DNA of 64,000 nucleotides from Pluralibacter sp. (GTDB lineage Bacteria; Pseudomonadota; Gammaproteobacteria; Enterobacterales; Enterobacteriaceae). The notes beneath the pieces were generated by a model. That model ran no database searches, was not told the DNA's origin, and saw nothing but the letters and a program-made list of their open reading frames with translations. The position numbers and the translations under genes were made by a program. Below are positions 27,805 to 36,313 of this stretch, piece after piece. How positions within the stretch are numbered: the first letter of the stretch is position 1; every line of letters begins with the position of its first letter. The stretch is taken from contig NZ_JAFAGS010000184.1 of assembly GCF_019237635.1 (NCBI RefSeq), positions 1 through 64,000 on the forward strand, written 5' to 3'.

Positions 27805-28475
27805 TTGATGTCGCCATCGTTGAAGATGAGAGCGAGCTGGCGGCGCTCCATGCGGAACTTATCCAGAAACACCCGCGCCTGCGGCTGGTTGGCATTGCCT
27901 CCTCGCTTGCCCAGGCCCAGACGCTGCTCAACGACAAGCAGCCGCAGCTGGTGTTGCTGGATAACTATCTGCCCGACGGCAAAGGCATCACCATGCTCAG
28001 CACCCCGCTACTGAGCCGCGCCAACTGCTCAGTGATTTTTATCACTGCGGCAAGCGATATGGATACCTGCAGCCAGGCTATCCGCAACGGCGCGTTCGAC
28101 TATATCCTCAAACCCGTCTCCTGGAAGCGGTTGAGTCAGTCGCTGGAGCGCTTCGTGCAGTTTCACGACCAGCAGCGGGTCTGGAAGATTGTTGACCAGC
28201 AAAACGTGGATTCGCTCTACCAGCTACAGGCCAAAAATTACCGTCAGGACAACGGCAGCAAAGGGATTGAGGAAAAAACCCTGACGCGGGTACAGACGCT
28301 ATTTCAGGAACGCGGCGACTACTGCTTTTCGGTCGATGAGGTGGTCAGCGAAACGGGTCTGAGTAAAACCACCGCCCGCCGCTATCTGGAGCACTGCGTG
28401 GAGAGCGGTTTTTTACAGGTGGAGATGCTGTACGGCAAGATTGGCCATCCGCGACGGCTGTATAAGCGAGCCTGA
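27789..28475 (+). CDS. citB: CitB/DcuR-type response regulator
   Basis: This 228-aa regulator has an N-terminal receiver domain with phospho-acceptor Asp in VLLDNYLPDGKG (about residue 56), switch residues in VIFITAASD and LKPVSWKRL, and a C-terminal CitB-type helix-turn-helix (FSVDEVVSETGLSKTTARRYL) at about residues 180-205. It partners the overlapping kinase gene and is expected to activate the divergent citrate operon, probably through the direct repeats at 25993-26065. Convergent with speC; a perfect hairpin follows. Confidence 0.9.
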   Translation: MQPALIDVAIVEDESELAALHAELIQKHPRLRLVGIASSLAQAQTLLNDKQPQLVLLDNYLPDGKGITMLSTPLLSRANCSVIFITAASDMDTCSQAIRNGAFDYILKPVSWKRLSQSLERFVQFHDQQRVWKIVDQQNVDSLYQLQAKNYRQDNGSKGIEEKTLTRVQTLFQERGDYCFSVDEVVSETGLSKTTARRYLEHCVESGFLQVEMLYGKIGHPRRLYKRA

Positions 28476-28497
28476 CCCTCTCTGACAAGAGAGGGTC
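28474..28497. terminator. Bidirectional hairpin between the response regulator and speC
   Basis: GACCCTCTC (28474-28482) pairs with GAGAGGGTC (28489-28497) around a 6-nt loop, overlapping the regulator stop codon. No T-run. Confidence 0.65.
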
Positions 28498-28510
28498 GCA
28501 GAGAAAGCGA

Positions 28511-30646
28511 TTACTTCAGCACGTAGCCGTACAGCCGCTTGATGCCGTCGGTATCCTTCTCGCTGTAGACGCCCTGTAGCTCCGGAGAGAAGCCAGGCAG
28601 CAGGTTGACGCCCTCTTCCAGCGCCAGAAAATAACGCTGCACCGCGCCGCCCCAGACCTCGCCCGGCACCACGCACAGCACGCCAGGTGGATACGGCAGC
28701 GCGCCTTCCGCGGCGATACGGCCTTCAGCATCGCTCAGGCGCACCAGCTCGACATTGCCGCGAATAAACGCCGTATTGGCATCCTGTGGGTTCATCACCA
28801 CCGGCGGCAAGCTGGCCTTGCGGAACATCGCCTTTTGCAGGCTCTTCACGTCAAAGCTGACGTAGAGATCGTGCATTTCCTGGCACAGCTGACGCAGCGT
28901 GTAGTCACGATAGCGCACCGGATACTTGTGGTAGACCGTCGGCAGCACGTCGGCAAGCGGCGTGTCGTCTTCGATATGCTGTTCGAACTGTCCGAGCATC
29001 GCCACCAGTTGCGCCATCTTCTCCGCGCTTTCAGCCGGAGTCAGCAGAAAGAGAATGGAGTTCAGGTCGCACTTTTCCGGGACGATGCCGTTCTCACGCA
29101 GGTAGTGCGCGAGAATGGTCGCCGGAATACCGAAGTCGGTATACTCCCCCGTTTGCCCGTCGATCCCAGGCGTGGTGAGCAGCAGCTTGCACGGATCGAC
29201 AAAATACTGATCCTGCGCGTATCCCTCAAAGCCGTGCCAACGCTCGCCCGGGCCAAAGCTGAAGAAACGGCGCTCGCGGGCGATGGTTTCCGTTGGATGC
29301 TCCTGCCACGGCCGCCCGTCAACCATTGGCGGGATAAACGGTGTGATCATCTTACAGTTAGCGACGATCGCCTTACGCGCCTCAATGCCCAGCGCCACGC
29401 ACTCGGCCCACAGGCGGCGTCCGCTCTCCCCTTCGTGGATCCTGGCGTTGACGTCCAGCGCGGCAAACAGCGGATAGAACGGGCTGGTCGAGGCGTGCAG
29501 CATGTAGGCGTTGTTCAGCCGCTTATAGGGACAAAATCGCGCCTGGCCGCGGATGTGGTTATCTTTTTTGTGGATCTGCGAAGTCTGTGAGAAACCCGCC
29601 TGCTGCTTATGCACCGACTGGGTGACGAAGATCCCCGGATCGTTTTCGTTAAGATCGAGCAGCAACGGCGAGCAGTCCGCCATCATCGGAATAAACTGCT
29701 CGTAGCCCACCCACGCCGAGTCAAACAGGATGTAATCGCACAGGTGGCCGATTTTATCGACGACCTGACGCGCGTTGTACACCGTGCCGTCATAGGTGCC
29801 AAGCTGGATCACCGCCAGGCGAAATGGTCGGGGTTCATTCGCCCGCTGCGGCGCCACCTCGAGAATAAGCTCCCGCAGGTATTTTTCGTCGAAGCAGTGC
29901 TCGTCAATCCCGCCAATAAAGCCAAACGGGTTACGCGCCGCCTCCAGATACACCGGTGTCGCCCCGGCCTGAATCAGCGCCCCGTGGTGGTTGGATTTAT
30001 GGTTGTTGCGATCGAACAGCACCAGGTCGCCGCGCGTCAGCAGCGCGTTGGTCACCACCTTATTCGCCGCCGAGGTGCCGTTCAGCACAAACCAGGTTTT
30101 ATCGGCATTGAATACTTTGGCGGCATATTTCTGCGCATCCCTGGCTGCGCCCTCGTGGATCAGCAGATCGCCGAGCTTGACGTCGGCGTTACACATATCG
30201 GCGCGAAAAATATTCTCACCGAAAAAATCAAAAAACTGGCGCCCCGCCGGATGCTTTTTAAAGAATGCGCCATGCTGATGACCCGGACAGGCAAACGTGC
30301 TGTTACCCATCTCGACGTACCGGGTCAACGTGTCGAAAAACGGCGGCAGCAGGTGTTCTTCATAACGACATGCCGCCGCTTCTACCTCCAGCCACTGCTG
30401 GACGCTGCCGCTGATAACCGCTTCGACACCGTCCGGCGTTTCGATTTCCTCTTGCGACATGACGAAAACCGGCAGATTAAAACCGGTACGTTTCAGTAAA
30501 GCAAGAATGCCGCTGCGGCTGTCCGCTACGGTAATGACGACTGCCGCGATGTCGGTAAAATCGGTACCGTCCAGCGCCACAATCTGGCGGTGTGTGGACA
30601 GACGGGAAACCAGCTCAAGACTGGCGGCAATGTGCATTGATTTCAT
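28511..30646 (-). CDS. speC: Ornithine decarboxylase, constitutive
   Basis: This 711-aa PLP enzyme makes putrescine from ornithine. Start MKSMHIAASLELVSRLSTH gives the E. coli SpeC length (711 aa); the open frame upstream to 30706 is not conserved. The N-terminal wing domain is followed by the PLP fold with GNSTFACPGHQHGAFFKKHPAG, FDSAWVGYEQF and the PLP-lysine in TQSVHKQQAGFSQTSQIHKK. The C-terminal part contains EGALPYPPGVLCVVPGE. In E. coli speC lies next to nupG; here it is displaced by the citrate cluster. Confidence 0.97.
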   Translation of the reverse strand: MKSMHIAASLELVSRLSTHRQIVALDGTDFTDIAAVVITVADSRSGILALLKRTGFNLPVFVMSQEEIETPDGVEAVISGSVQQWLEVEAAACRYEEHLLPPFFDTLTRYVEMGNSTFACPGHQHGAFFKKHPAGRQFFDFFGENIFRADMCNADVKLGDLLIHEGAARDAQKYAAKVFNADKTWFVLNGTSAANKVVTNALLTRGDLVLFDRNNHKSNHHGALIQAGATPVYLEAARNPFGFIGGIDEHCFDEKYLRELILEVAPQRANEPRPFRLAVIQLGTYDGTVYNARQVVDKIGHLCDYILFDSAWVGYEQFIPMMADCSPLLLDLNENDPGIFVTQSVHKQQAGFSQTSQIHKKDNHIRGQARFCPYKRLNNAYMLHASTSPFYPLFAALDVNARIHEGESGRRLWAECVALGIEARKAIVANCKMITPFIPPMVDGRPWQEHPTETIARERRFFSFGPGERWHGFEGYAQDQYFVDPCKLLLTTPGIDGQTGEYTDFGIPATILAHYLRENGIVPEKCDLNSILFLLTPAESAEKMAQLVAMLGQFEQHIEDDTPLADVLPTVYHKYPVRYRDYTLRQLCQEMHDLYVSFDVKSLQKAMFRKASLPPVVMNPQDANTAFIRGNVELVRLSDAEGRIAAEGALPYPPGVLCVVPGEVWGGAVQRYFLALEEGVNLLPGFSPELQGVYSEKDTDGIKRLYGYVLK

Positions 30647-31188
30647 AAGCGCGAATACCCGATTCGGGAGAGTAAAAGGCCCGGGCCAGGTAGCTACCTT
30701 GCCCACAAACTGTCAGGGTCCGACTGGTGACCAGCTCCGACCGCGAGACATCAGTAAAAACAGAGTGCGTCTGGTTTTAGTGCTGTCCGGCAGTGAGCGT
30801 ACGCGCCCCTCACCGAACGATACGCATCGCGGACGAGGGTGTGGTGATACAGGGGAACCTTCGCAAGGTTGCGAAAGCGTGCAGCGGATGTTTTGTTGAA
30901 TCAAACATACTGACGGCCCCGGGTATGGATGGAAAGGAGAAAATTCGCGCAATCATGGCACCTTTCCCCACAGGGCGCAAGGTGAAATACATATGCACAT
31001 TCCACACGAAAACTCCGCTAAAGATGGCAACTCACAGCAATAGTAATGCAATAAAACCGGGTAGATAGCAGAATGGCGTCATTCTCACTGACGCGATGCC
31101 GATGATGCCCCTCGCCCCCACCTGAACGCGTTTTTTTGCCTGAAATGGCGAGAGTTTGTGCAGTCCGCGACGAAAATGACAAATTTCG
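30647..31188. other. Intergenic region between speC and tRNA-Phe, lacking yqgA
   Basis: About 540 bp with no convincing gene. In E. coli yqgA occupies this interval; no such protein can be read here in either direction. Two overlapping inverted repeats occur at 30856-30875 (AACCTT/AAGGTT and TTCGCAA/TTGCGAA), in the upstream region of speC, where they could form alternative stems. Short frames (30713-30952 minus, 30793-31068 plus) show no family features. Confidence 0.55.
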
Positions 31189-31217
31189 TTGACGGGGGGC
31201 GCTGAATCGGGTTTAAT
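31189..31217 (+). promoter_or_regulatory. tRNA-Phe promoter
   Basis: The -35 TTGACG (31189-31194) and -10 TTTAAT (31212-31217) are separated by 17 bp. The -10 is followed by a G+C-rich GCGCCCC discriminator, typical of stringently controlled stable-RNA promoters, 10 bp before the tRNA. Confidence 0.8.
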
Positions 31218-31227
31218 GCGCCCCGTT

Positions 31228-31303
31228 GCCCGGATAGCTCAGTCGGTAGAGCAGGGGATTGAAAATCCCCGTGTCCTTGGTTCGATTCCGAGTCCGGGCA
31301 CCA
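31228..31303 (+). tRNA. pheV: tRNA-Phe (anticodon GAA)
   Basis: A 76-nt cloverleaf can be folded: acceptor stem GCCCGGA/TCCGGGC, D arm TAGCTCAGTCGGTAGAGCA, anticodon stem-loop GGGGATTGAAAATCCCC with GAA at 31261-31263, T arm GGTTCGATTCC, and encoded CCA. It matches E. coli tRNA-Phe. The symbol pheV is used from the speC context. A truncated integrase and a T6SS follow, so this tRNA is a probable integration site. Confidence 0.97.
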
Positions 31304-31314
31304 CTCATTTATAA

Positions 31315-31337
31315 CCCTCGCTTCGGCGGGGGTTTTT
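31315..31337 (+). terminator. Terminator after tRNA-Phe
   Basis: CCCTCGC (31315-31321) pairs with GCGGGGG (31326-31332, with one T-G pair) around TTCG, followed by TTTTT. Confidence 0.85.
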
Positions 31338-31420
31338 GCTTTCTGAGTCAACAACTTGTTGGTTTATTGGTAGTTTACCGCCCTTATCTCTCCTCCGGCT
31401 CCGCTTCCCGGTGGTACAAA

Positions 31421-32110
31421 ATGGGCATTATGACAAAACCTACCAAAGACCGAAACGGCACCTACTACATCCGCAAAGCGGTTCCTCAGGAACTATGTCC
31501 AGCTATCGGCAAAGGTGAACTAAAACGTTCTCTTGCAACGAAAGATCTTGAACAAGCCACACTCAAAGCCCCTGCCGCTCTGGTTGAAATTAACGCAATC
31601 ATCCAGAACGCCCGAGCTGAACGCTCAGTAACACCGGATGACACAGAGGTGATCGCTTCGGTATGGATGACCAGAATTCTCCAACAACCGGAAATCATCA
31701 AAGCACGTTATGTACGGCAATACGATTACGGCTATGGCCTGACCGCTGATAACGAGCAGTTAAGTGAATGTCTGCGTAAAGGTGGACAGGCAGACGAGGC
31801 AGATTTCCAGCTTGTCACTCAACTTATGCAGTCAGAACTCGAAGCAGCCCTTCGGTGGACGCCAGCAGTACTGACTGCAGCATGGCGGCAAAAGCTCGCA
31901 TGGCGTCTGGCAGAGCACAGGCTCAGTGCGGCGGAAATGTACATCATCGATGAACTTCCTGTGTACACCGCCATCACTGCTACACAGAAAAAGCATAGCC
32001 TGACCTTCGCGGGTCTGTTCGAGCATTACAAAGCACACATCAGCCGCACCGAGCCTGACAGGGAGGCATCGCGAATCCGTGATTACGATAACGAACTGAA
32101 TCACTCATAG
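31421..32110 (+). pseudogene. Truncated tyrosine recombinase (tRNA-Phe integrase), N-terminal part only
   Basis: A 229-aa frame begins MGIMTKPTKDRNGTYYIRKAVPQEL, the DUF6538-type N-terminus of P4-family-like integrases that use tRNA genes. It then shows the arm-binding and core-binding start (SLTFAGLFEHYKAHI, RTEPDREASRIRDYDNEL) and ends abruptly in NHS-stop. The catalytic domain with its Arg, His and Tyr residues is missing. The gene lies 118 bp after tRNA-Phe in the usual integrase orientation and abuts the T6SS end with 15 bp between stop codons. It is a remnant of the island that probably brought in, or later inserted beside, the T6SS. Confidence 0.88.
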
Positions 32111-32125
32111 TTTTTAGCACCATTT

Positions 32126-33508
32126 CTACTCTGATGCATTCTGTTGTATTTCAGCATAGCGAGCTGTCAATTGTTTCAGATGCATCTCCAGTTGAGCCCG
32201 GGCAACGGCAGGTAAAGGTTCTCTCTCAGGATTTTGTGACAATGCCCGCAGTTGCTCTTCAGCCGGTATCGATTTGTTAAATGACTGCATGGTGGAAAAT
32301 ACCACAGATTTCAGCTCACTGACCGTCATGTATTTGCCCTTCTGCTCATCAAGCCCGTTCAGGCGGTCACTCAGTTTTTGTAACGTTGTCATTCCCTGAT
32401 ACCAGCCATTCAGTTGTTCTGTTGGTAATGCCGCAGCATTAAGTTGTTGCTGCCACTGTTGTACCAGGGGCTTAGCCTGTTCCGGCCACAGCACCTGAGC
32501 CTGTTCTGTAAGTTTTCTGGCGTATGTGATATTCCAGTCAGGTGGTAATTTATCCAGCCGGGCAAGCTGCTGCTGTGTCTGGGTGATAAGGTCCTTCGGT
32601 AACGGAGTCTGCTGGCGCAACATCTCCAGTTGTTCAGGTGTAAGAGGTGCAGGTAATGGTGCCATTGAGGCTGCAAGCCGGGTCTGTAGTGGATCAGGAC
32701 GGTAAAGATGCTGCCAGCCCCACACAGCGACAGTGCTTATCACCAGCATGGTGCACATCCCGGCAGCGAAGGGTTTCCACTTTACCGGAGCGGGCATTGC
32801 CGCCAGTACTTCAACATTTGCCTGGTGTTCGGGCTGCGCAACGTACACCCACTTCACTGCACTGTCTGGCGTATCTTCAGCAGGACCACCAGCAAGGTCT
32901 CTCGTGGATGCTGTCGCACCATTCATCACGGTGGCAGGTAACACAATACCTGGCTGAATGTTCGGCCCTGTGCTGGTTATGCCATCGCTGTTTTCCAGCC
33001 GGACAGCACTGTTGTGCATCAGGGTACGCAACGTATCGAACTGGCTGAGATGTTTAAGTTCCAGACGCTGCAAAACCTCCCCCAGACTGGTAAGCAGTTG
33101 CTCTGCCCGATACAGCTGGCTGAGATCACTATAATTCAGCGGAAGCATACGCATCAGTTGCTGCAGACGCTGACTCAGACTGCTGAGGATTTCCATGCGG
33201 GCATGGACAGGCTGCGGCCAGAGCACGCCCCACTGATGGCTTATCAGCGCCTCCAGTATCGCCAGACCTTCATTGAGGCCGAATAAGCCGGCCAATTGCG
33301 TACGTGCCAGCGTGTACCAGGCGGCAGTCTGTAGCTCCACACCGTTCTGCTCAAACAGTGAGAGACAGAGTTTTTCGACATATCGCCAGTTCACATCCGG
33401 ACGAGCCGGATGTGTCAGCTTACTCAGTTCATCGCGCAGAGCGGTATAATCTGGTAGCGTGCGCGGGTCGCCGCCAGTTTTAATTTTACATGAGGTGATG
33501 TCATTCAT
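32126..33508 (-). CDS. TagA/VasL-like T6SS protein (ImpA N-terminal and VasL domains)
   Basis: This 460-aa protein starts with an ImpA_N-type region (GDPRTLPDYTALRDELSKLTHP, NWRYVEKLCLSLFEQNGVELQTAAWYTLAR, LEALISHQWGVLWPQ), has one hydrophobic segment at about residues 250-268 (FAAGMCTMLVISTVAVWGW), and ends in a VasL-like helical part. This order fits TagA-type proteins, which in enteroaggregative E. coli hold the distal sheath end at the opposite membrane. It is distinct from the second ImpA-domain protein of the cluster (TssA). It is the last gene of the T6SS block, next to the integrase remnant. Confidence 0.75.
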   Translation of the reverse strand: MNDITSCKIKTGGDPRTLPDYTALRDELSKLTHPARPDVNWRYVEKLCLSLFEQNGVELQTAAWYTLARTQLAGLFGLNEGLAILEALISHQWGVLWPQPVHARMEILSSLSQRLQQLMRMLPLNYSDLSQLYRAEQLLTSLGEVLQRLELKHLSQFDTLRTLMHNSAVRLENSDGITSTGPNIQPGIVLPATVMNGATASTRDLAGGPAEDTPDSAVKWVYVAQPEHQANVEVLAAMPAPVKWKPFAAGMCTMLVISTVAVWGWQHLYRPDPLQTRLAASMAPLPAPLTPEQLEMLRQQTPLPKDLITQTQQQLARLDKLPPDWNITYARKLTEQAQVLWPEQAKPLVQQWQQQLNAAALPTEQLNGWYQGMTTLQKLSDRLNGLDEQKGKYMTVSELKSVVFSTMQSFNKSIPAEEQLRALSQNPEREPLPAVARAQLEMHLKQLTARYAEIQQNASE

Positions 33509-33554
33509 GACCAGTCGTCCATTTGGCGTACCAGGAGCTATTGAAAGTTATCGT

Positions 33555-34799
33555 TTATGCAGCTTCGCTTTCTGCACATTCGAGACTCTGTAGGTACTGT
33601 AGCGCCACCGGGTCAGCAATATATTCAACCTGCCCGTGGTGACGTTCCACTTCATCGATAATTCTGCTGAGCTCGACCCGGAAAAATTCCTTACGCAGGT
33701 TAATCCTGTTAATCCGGTAGCTTTCCAGATGGTCGTGAAGCGTCTTTTCAAGCGCAGGGGCGTCATCGCAGGAAATCATGGCGTGGACGTCAAAATCGAA
33801 AGGCACGGCTGCCCCACTTAGCTCTTTCACACGCTCCATGGGCTCCAGTCGTCGGGTCATACCAATTTTGAAAACATTTTCACCGAAAGAGCCAATATTC
33901 GAAATCACATACACATGTCCCTGTTTCGTGAGCTGTGCCATAGATTTGGCGCGTTCATACTGTTGATGTACGTCCTGAATTTTTTGCTCCAGCTCCAGAC
34001 GCTGTCGTTCCAGCTCTTCCCTGTGAACACCTTCAGCAGCGAGCAGGGCCTCTTCCAGCAAACGCTGCTGCTCAGCAAGGCGTTGCTCCTCTTCTTCCGC
34101 TTCGCGCTGCTGCTGCTCCAGCTCATCCTGACGCTGTTTTTCTTCCCGCATCTGACGCTTGAGCTCAGCCTGGTATTCTTTTTCTTCCTGCGCTTTTTCC
34201 AGTAGGGCGACCTTATCCAGAAACTGCTGTTTTACGCCTTCCCAGTCGGCATTATCTTCCAGTTCCAGAAAGGTGATTTTCTCGCTTATAGCAGCATAAG
34301 CGTCTCTCTCTTTTCTGAGCTGGTCGTACTTACTTTGCCAGTTATTTACCGTGGTACCGGAAAGCAGTGTTTTAATTTTGAATTTATACGCAGAGTCCAC
34401 AATACGCTGCAGTGCCCTGGAGGCTTTATTTCTGGCATTGTGAAATTCATCCCACTGACCAGAAAGCTGTTTCTTTTCCTTGTGCAGCCCACGGGACACT
34501 TCAGTACTGACCGTCTCTTCAAAAGCTTTCTCTTTCTGAACGAGGTCCGACACAGCCTGTTCATGCTCCGCTGTTTTCTTCCTGAAGCCCCGATAAATGA
34601 AAACCCGTATTATCAGCGCAACGACAATCAATAAACCAAAGAACAGAGCAATGACGCCTGCCGGATTCGATACGGATTCAATAAATCGCTCATTAAGGTT
34701 AATTAATGCTCTTACCGCAACATAAACACCCCAAGCAATTACGCCAAGAATAACCAGGATAATACCTGCAGCATTGTCATCTTTCTTTCTTCGTGCCAT
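33555..34799 (-). CDS. Membrane-anchored coiled-coil protein with C-terminal GIY-YIG-type (T5orf172/MUG113) domain
   Basis: This 414-aa protein has two N-terminal membrane segments (about residues 11-30 and 47-68), a DUF4041-like helical middle, a charged Glu/Gln/Lys coiled coil (about 195-285), and a C-terminal domain (about 294-375) with GHVYVISN, VFKIGMTRRLEPMERVKEL and LRKEFFRV. That pattern is the T5orf172/MUG113 branch of the GIY-YIG nuclease superfamily, common in phage and mobile elements. No T6SS role is known for it. It sits inside the T6SS block, between tssE/secreted-protein and TagA-like genes, in the same direction. It may be cargo, an accessory, or a defence gene. Confidence 0.8.
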   Translation of the reverse strand: MARRKKDDNAAGIILVILGVIAWGVYVAVRALINLNERFIESVSNPAGVIALFFGLLIVVALIIRVFIYRGFRKKTAEHEQAVSDLVQKEKAFEETVSTEVSRGLHKEKKQLSGQWDEFHNARNKASRALQRIVDSAYKFKIKTLLSGTTVNNWQSKYDQLRKERDAYAAISEKITFLELEDNADWEGVKQQFLDKVALLEKAQEEKEYQAELKRQMREEKQRQDELEQQQREAEEEEQRLAEQQRLLEEALLAAEGVHREELERQRLELEQKIQDVHQQYERAKSMAQLTKQGHVYVISNIGSFGENVFKIGMTRRLEPMERVKELSGAAVPFDFDVHAMISCDDAPALEKTLHDHLESYRINRINLRKEFFRVELSRIIDEVERHHGQVEYIADPVALQYLQSLECAESEAA

Positions 34800-34877
34800 G
34801 TTTTATTTCATTCCTTTCTTCTTACAATCCTGATTATTTAATCTGAATAACGGTCATGGGACCTTCGCCACACCGGA

Positions 34878-35276
34878 TTAATACTGATTTCCCGAACAAA
34901 TCGGTAAATGGGTGAACCCGGGTTTGTTGGCCATATAGAGGGGAGCACATGTGGGTTGTCGGGGTTGTGTATTGACCGGTTCATTGTTTTCTGTAACGCG
35001 TTGCTGCATCGGTTTTCTCGAGGTATTCACCTTTTTTGTCTGCGCGTTGCGGACGAGGGCGGAAGACTTTTCCTGCTGGCGAGTTTCGGTGTCACCATAC
35101 CCGGAACAGAATCGCTTCGACTGACTCAGGCTCCCGTCGTTACAAACAAAACGGCCATCCGATGTGCAGTGTGCAATGCCACCTTTTGAGCCTGAACAGG
35201 GCTGCCTTCCACGTGCAGCCTCAGCCTGCAGGGTGATAAATACACCAAACACCAGAAAGAGATTTATTATTTTCAT
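34878..35276 (-). CDS. Small secreted Cys-containing protein of unknown function
   Basis: This 132-aa protein has a signal peptide (MKIINLFLVFGVFITLQAEA) followed by GRQPCSGSKGGIAHCTSDGR, FVCNDGSLSQSKRFCSG. Five cysteines fall in the first 60 mature residues or so, and two more near the C-terminus, so disulfides in the periplasm are likely. I do not recognise a characterised family. It lies between tssE and the GIY-YIG-type gene in the same orientation. A periplasmic accessory or immunity role is possible but not supported by anything specific. Confidence 0.65.
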   Translation of the reverse strand: MKIINLFLVFGVFITLQAEAARGRQPCSGSKGGIAHCTSDGRFVCNDGSLSQSKRFCSGYGDTETRQQEKSSALVRNAQTKKVNTSRKPMQQRVTENNEPVNTQPRQPTCAPLYMANKPGFTHLPICSGNQY

Positions 35277-35325
35277 CGTTGCATCCGTAAGTTATTGCGT
35301 TATTTCGAGGCTAAGCTATCTGCCC

Positions 35326-35778
35326 TTACAGACGGGTTGTCGTGTCGAGATACTGTTGTTGCTTAAGATGTCGCAGGAGAACCCGCCCTTCGGGCATAAA
35401 CTCCGTGCCATAGCGTACGAGGCCAATGCCCCTGAGTTCAGCATCAATGGCGTAACGCAGTTCACCTGGAACGTTCTGCTCCCGCAGGACAACCGTTATT
35501 TTTTTCAGGCGTGGCTCATATTTGAGCAGGACGGCAGACAATGTGCCCATCAGCTCATGGGCCGTTCCCGGCATGCCCTGGAGGATTTTGGTCATATCCG
35601 GCAGGCCGTAGTCAGGCAGATGCGCCAGCGTACCGGCACGGCAGTTGAGGATACGCTGCATATTGTCAAGCACTGACAATATGACCTGGTTCTGCTCACT
35701 GACCTGATGCAGGTCGAGGCCACCAGTGACGTTGCCGTAAAGCATTTCATATAGTGAAGGACGGGATAACTCACTCAT
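35326..35778 (-). CDS. tssE: T6SS baseplate wedge protein TssE (gp25-like)
   Basis: This 150-aa gp25/lysozyme-like baseplate protein initiates sheath assembly. It shows N-terminal SRPSLYEMLYGN, the conserved NMQRILNCRAGTLAHLPDYGLPDM and a C-terminal LRYAIDAELRG region. EXXR-type acidic and basic residues near KYEPRLKKITV are as in gp25. The start overlaps the tssJ stop by 8 nt. It is followed by two non-core genes. Confidence 0.92.
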   Translation of the reverse strand: MSELSRPSLYEMLYGNVTGGLDLHQVSEQNQVILSVLDNMQRILNCRAGTLAHLPDYGLPDMTKILQGMPGTAHELMGTLSAVLLKYEPRLKKITVVLREQNVPGELRYAIDAELRGIGLVRYGTEFMPEGRVLLRHLKQQQYLDTTTRL

Positions 35779-36313
35779 CTTTCAGCGCCTGGAGATTCAG
35801 GCGGTTGTTGCCTGCTTCGATGACGCGTGCCTTATCCGGATCAAGGTCATCACGGCTCAGTACCACACGCCAGGTGTTGTTCACCTGGTCCGGTGACATA
35901 AACATCCCGGCCACTGCCACATATTGGGCGCTCTCCTCCATCGGCATATTGACCATCACCGCGCCACCTGGCTGCAGGCGGATATCTTTCTCTGCCACCA
36001 GGTCTGCTTTAATGGCCTGGCTGTCGGCTTTAAACAGGGACGGGTAGTCCGTGCTGTCGAAGGTCTTGCGGTCCTTTAGCTGATAAATACGCACCACCGT
36101 CGACAGCGGCACACCACCGGCATTGCTGTTCACGGCCTCGCGGGCCCGAATATCCAGATGCAGGGTCTTTATCTGCTTATAAAATATCGATTTGGTCACA
36201 GCAACGGTGCCGTCCGTCACTTTTTGAGTCAGCCCGCACCCCGCCAGCATCAAGGTGATACCAGCGGCCAGTGCAGCCAGAGAAAATTTACCAGCGGTAA
36301 TCGCCATCTTCAT
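35771..36313 (-). CDS. tssJ: T6SS outer-membrane lipoprotein TssJ
   Basis: This 180-aa lipoprotein anchors the TssJLM membrane complex to the outer membrane. The start at 36313 (MKMAITAGKFSLAALAAG) has an AGGGAG Shine-Dalgarno; the open frame continues upstream through the tssG end. The lipobox is LMLAGCGL. The TssJ beta-sandwich segments are visible: LHLDIRAREAVNSNAGGVPLS, VVRIYQLKDRKTFDSTDYPSL and VAGMFMSPDQVNNTWRVVL. It overlaps tssG by 26 nt and tssE by 8 nt. Confidence 0.93.
   Translation of the reverse strand: MKMAITAGKFSLAALAAGITLMLAGCGLTQKVTDGTVAVTKSIFYKQIKTLHLDIRAREAVNSNAGGVPLSTVVRIYQLKDRKTFDSTDYPSLFKADSQAIKADLVAEKDIRLQPGGAVMVNMPMEESAQYVAVAGMFMSPDQVNNTWRVVLSRDDLDPDKARVIEAGNNRLNLQALKDE

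Noticed and set aside
30713..31068. Short frames on both strands between speC and tRNA-Phe
   Set aside because: They overlap each other, show no recognisable protein features, and lie over inverted repeats of a control region.
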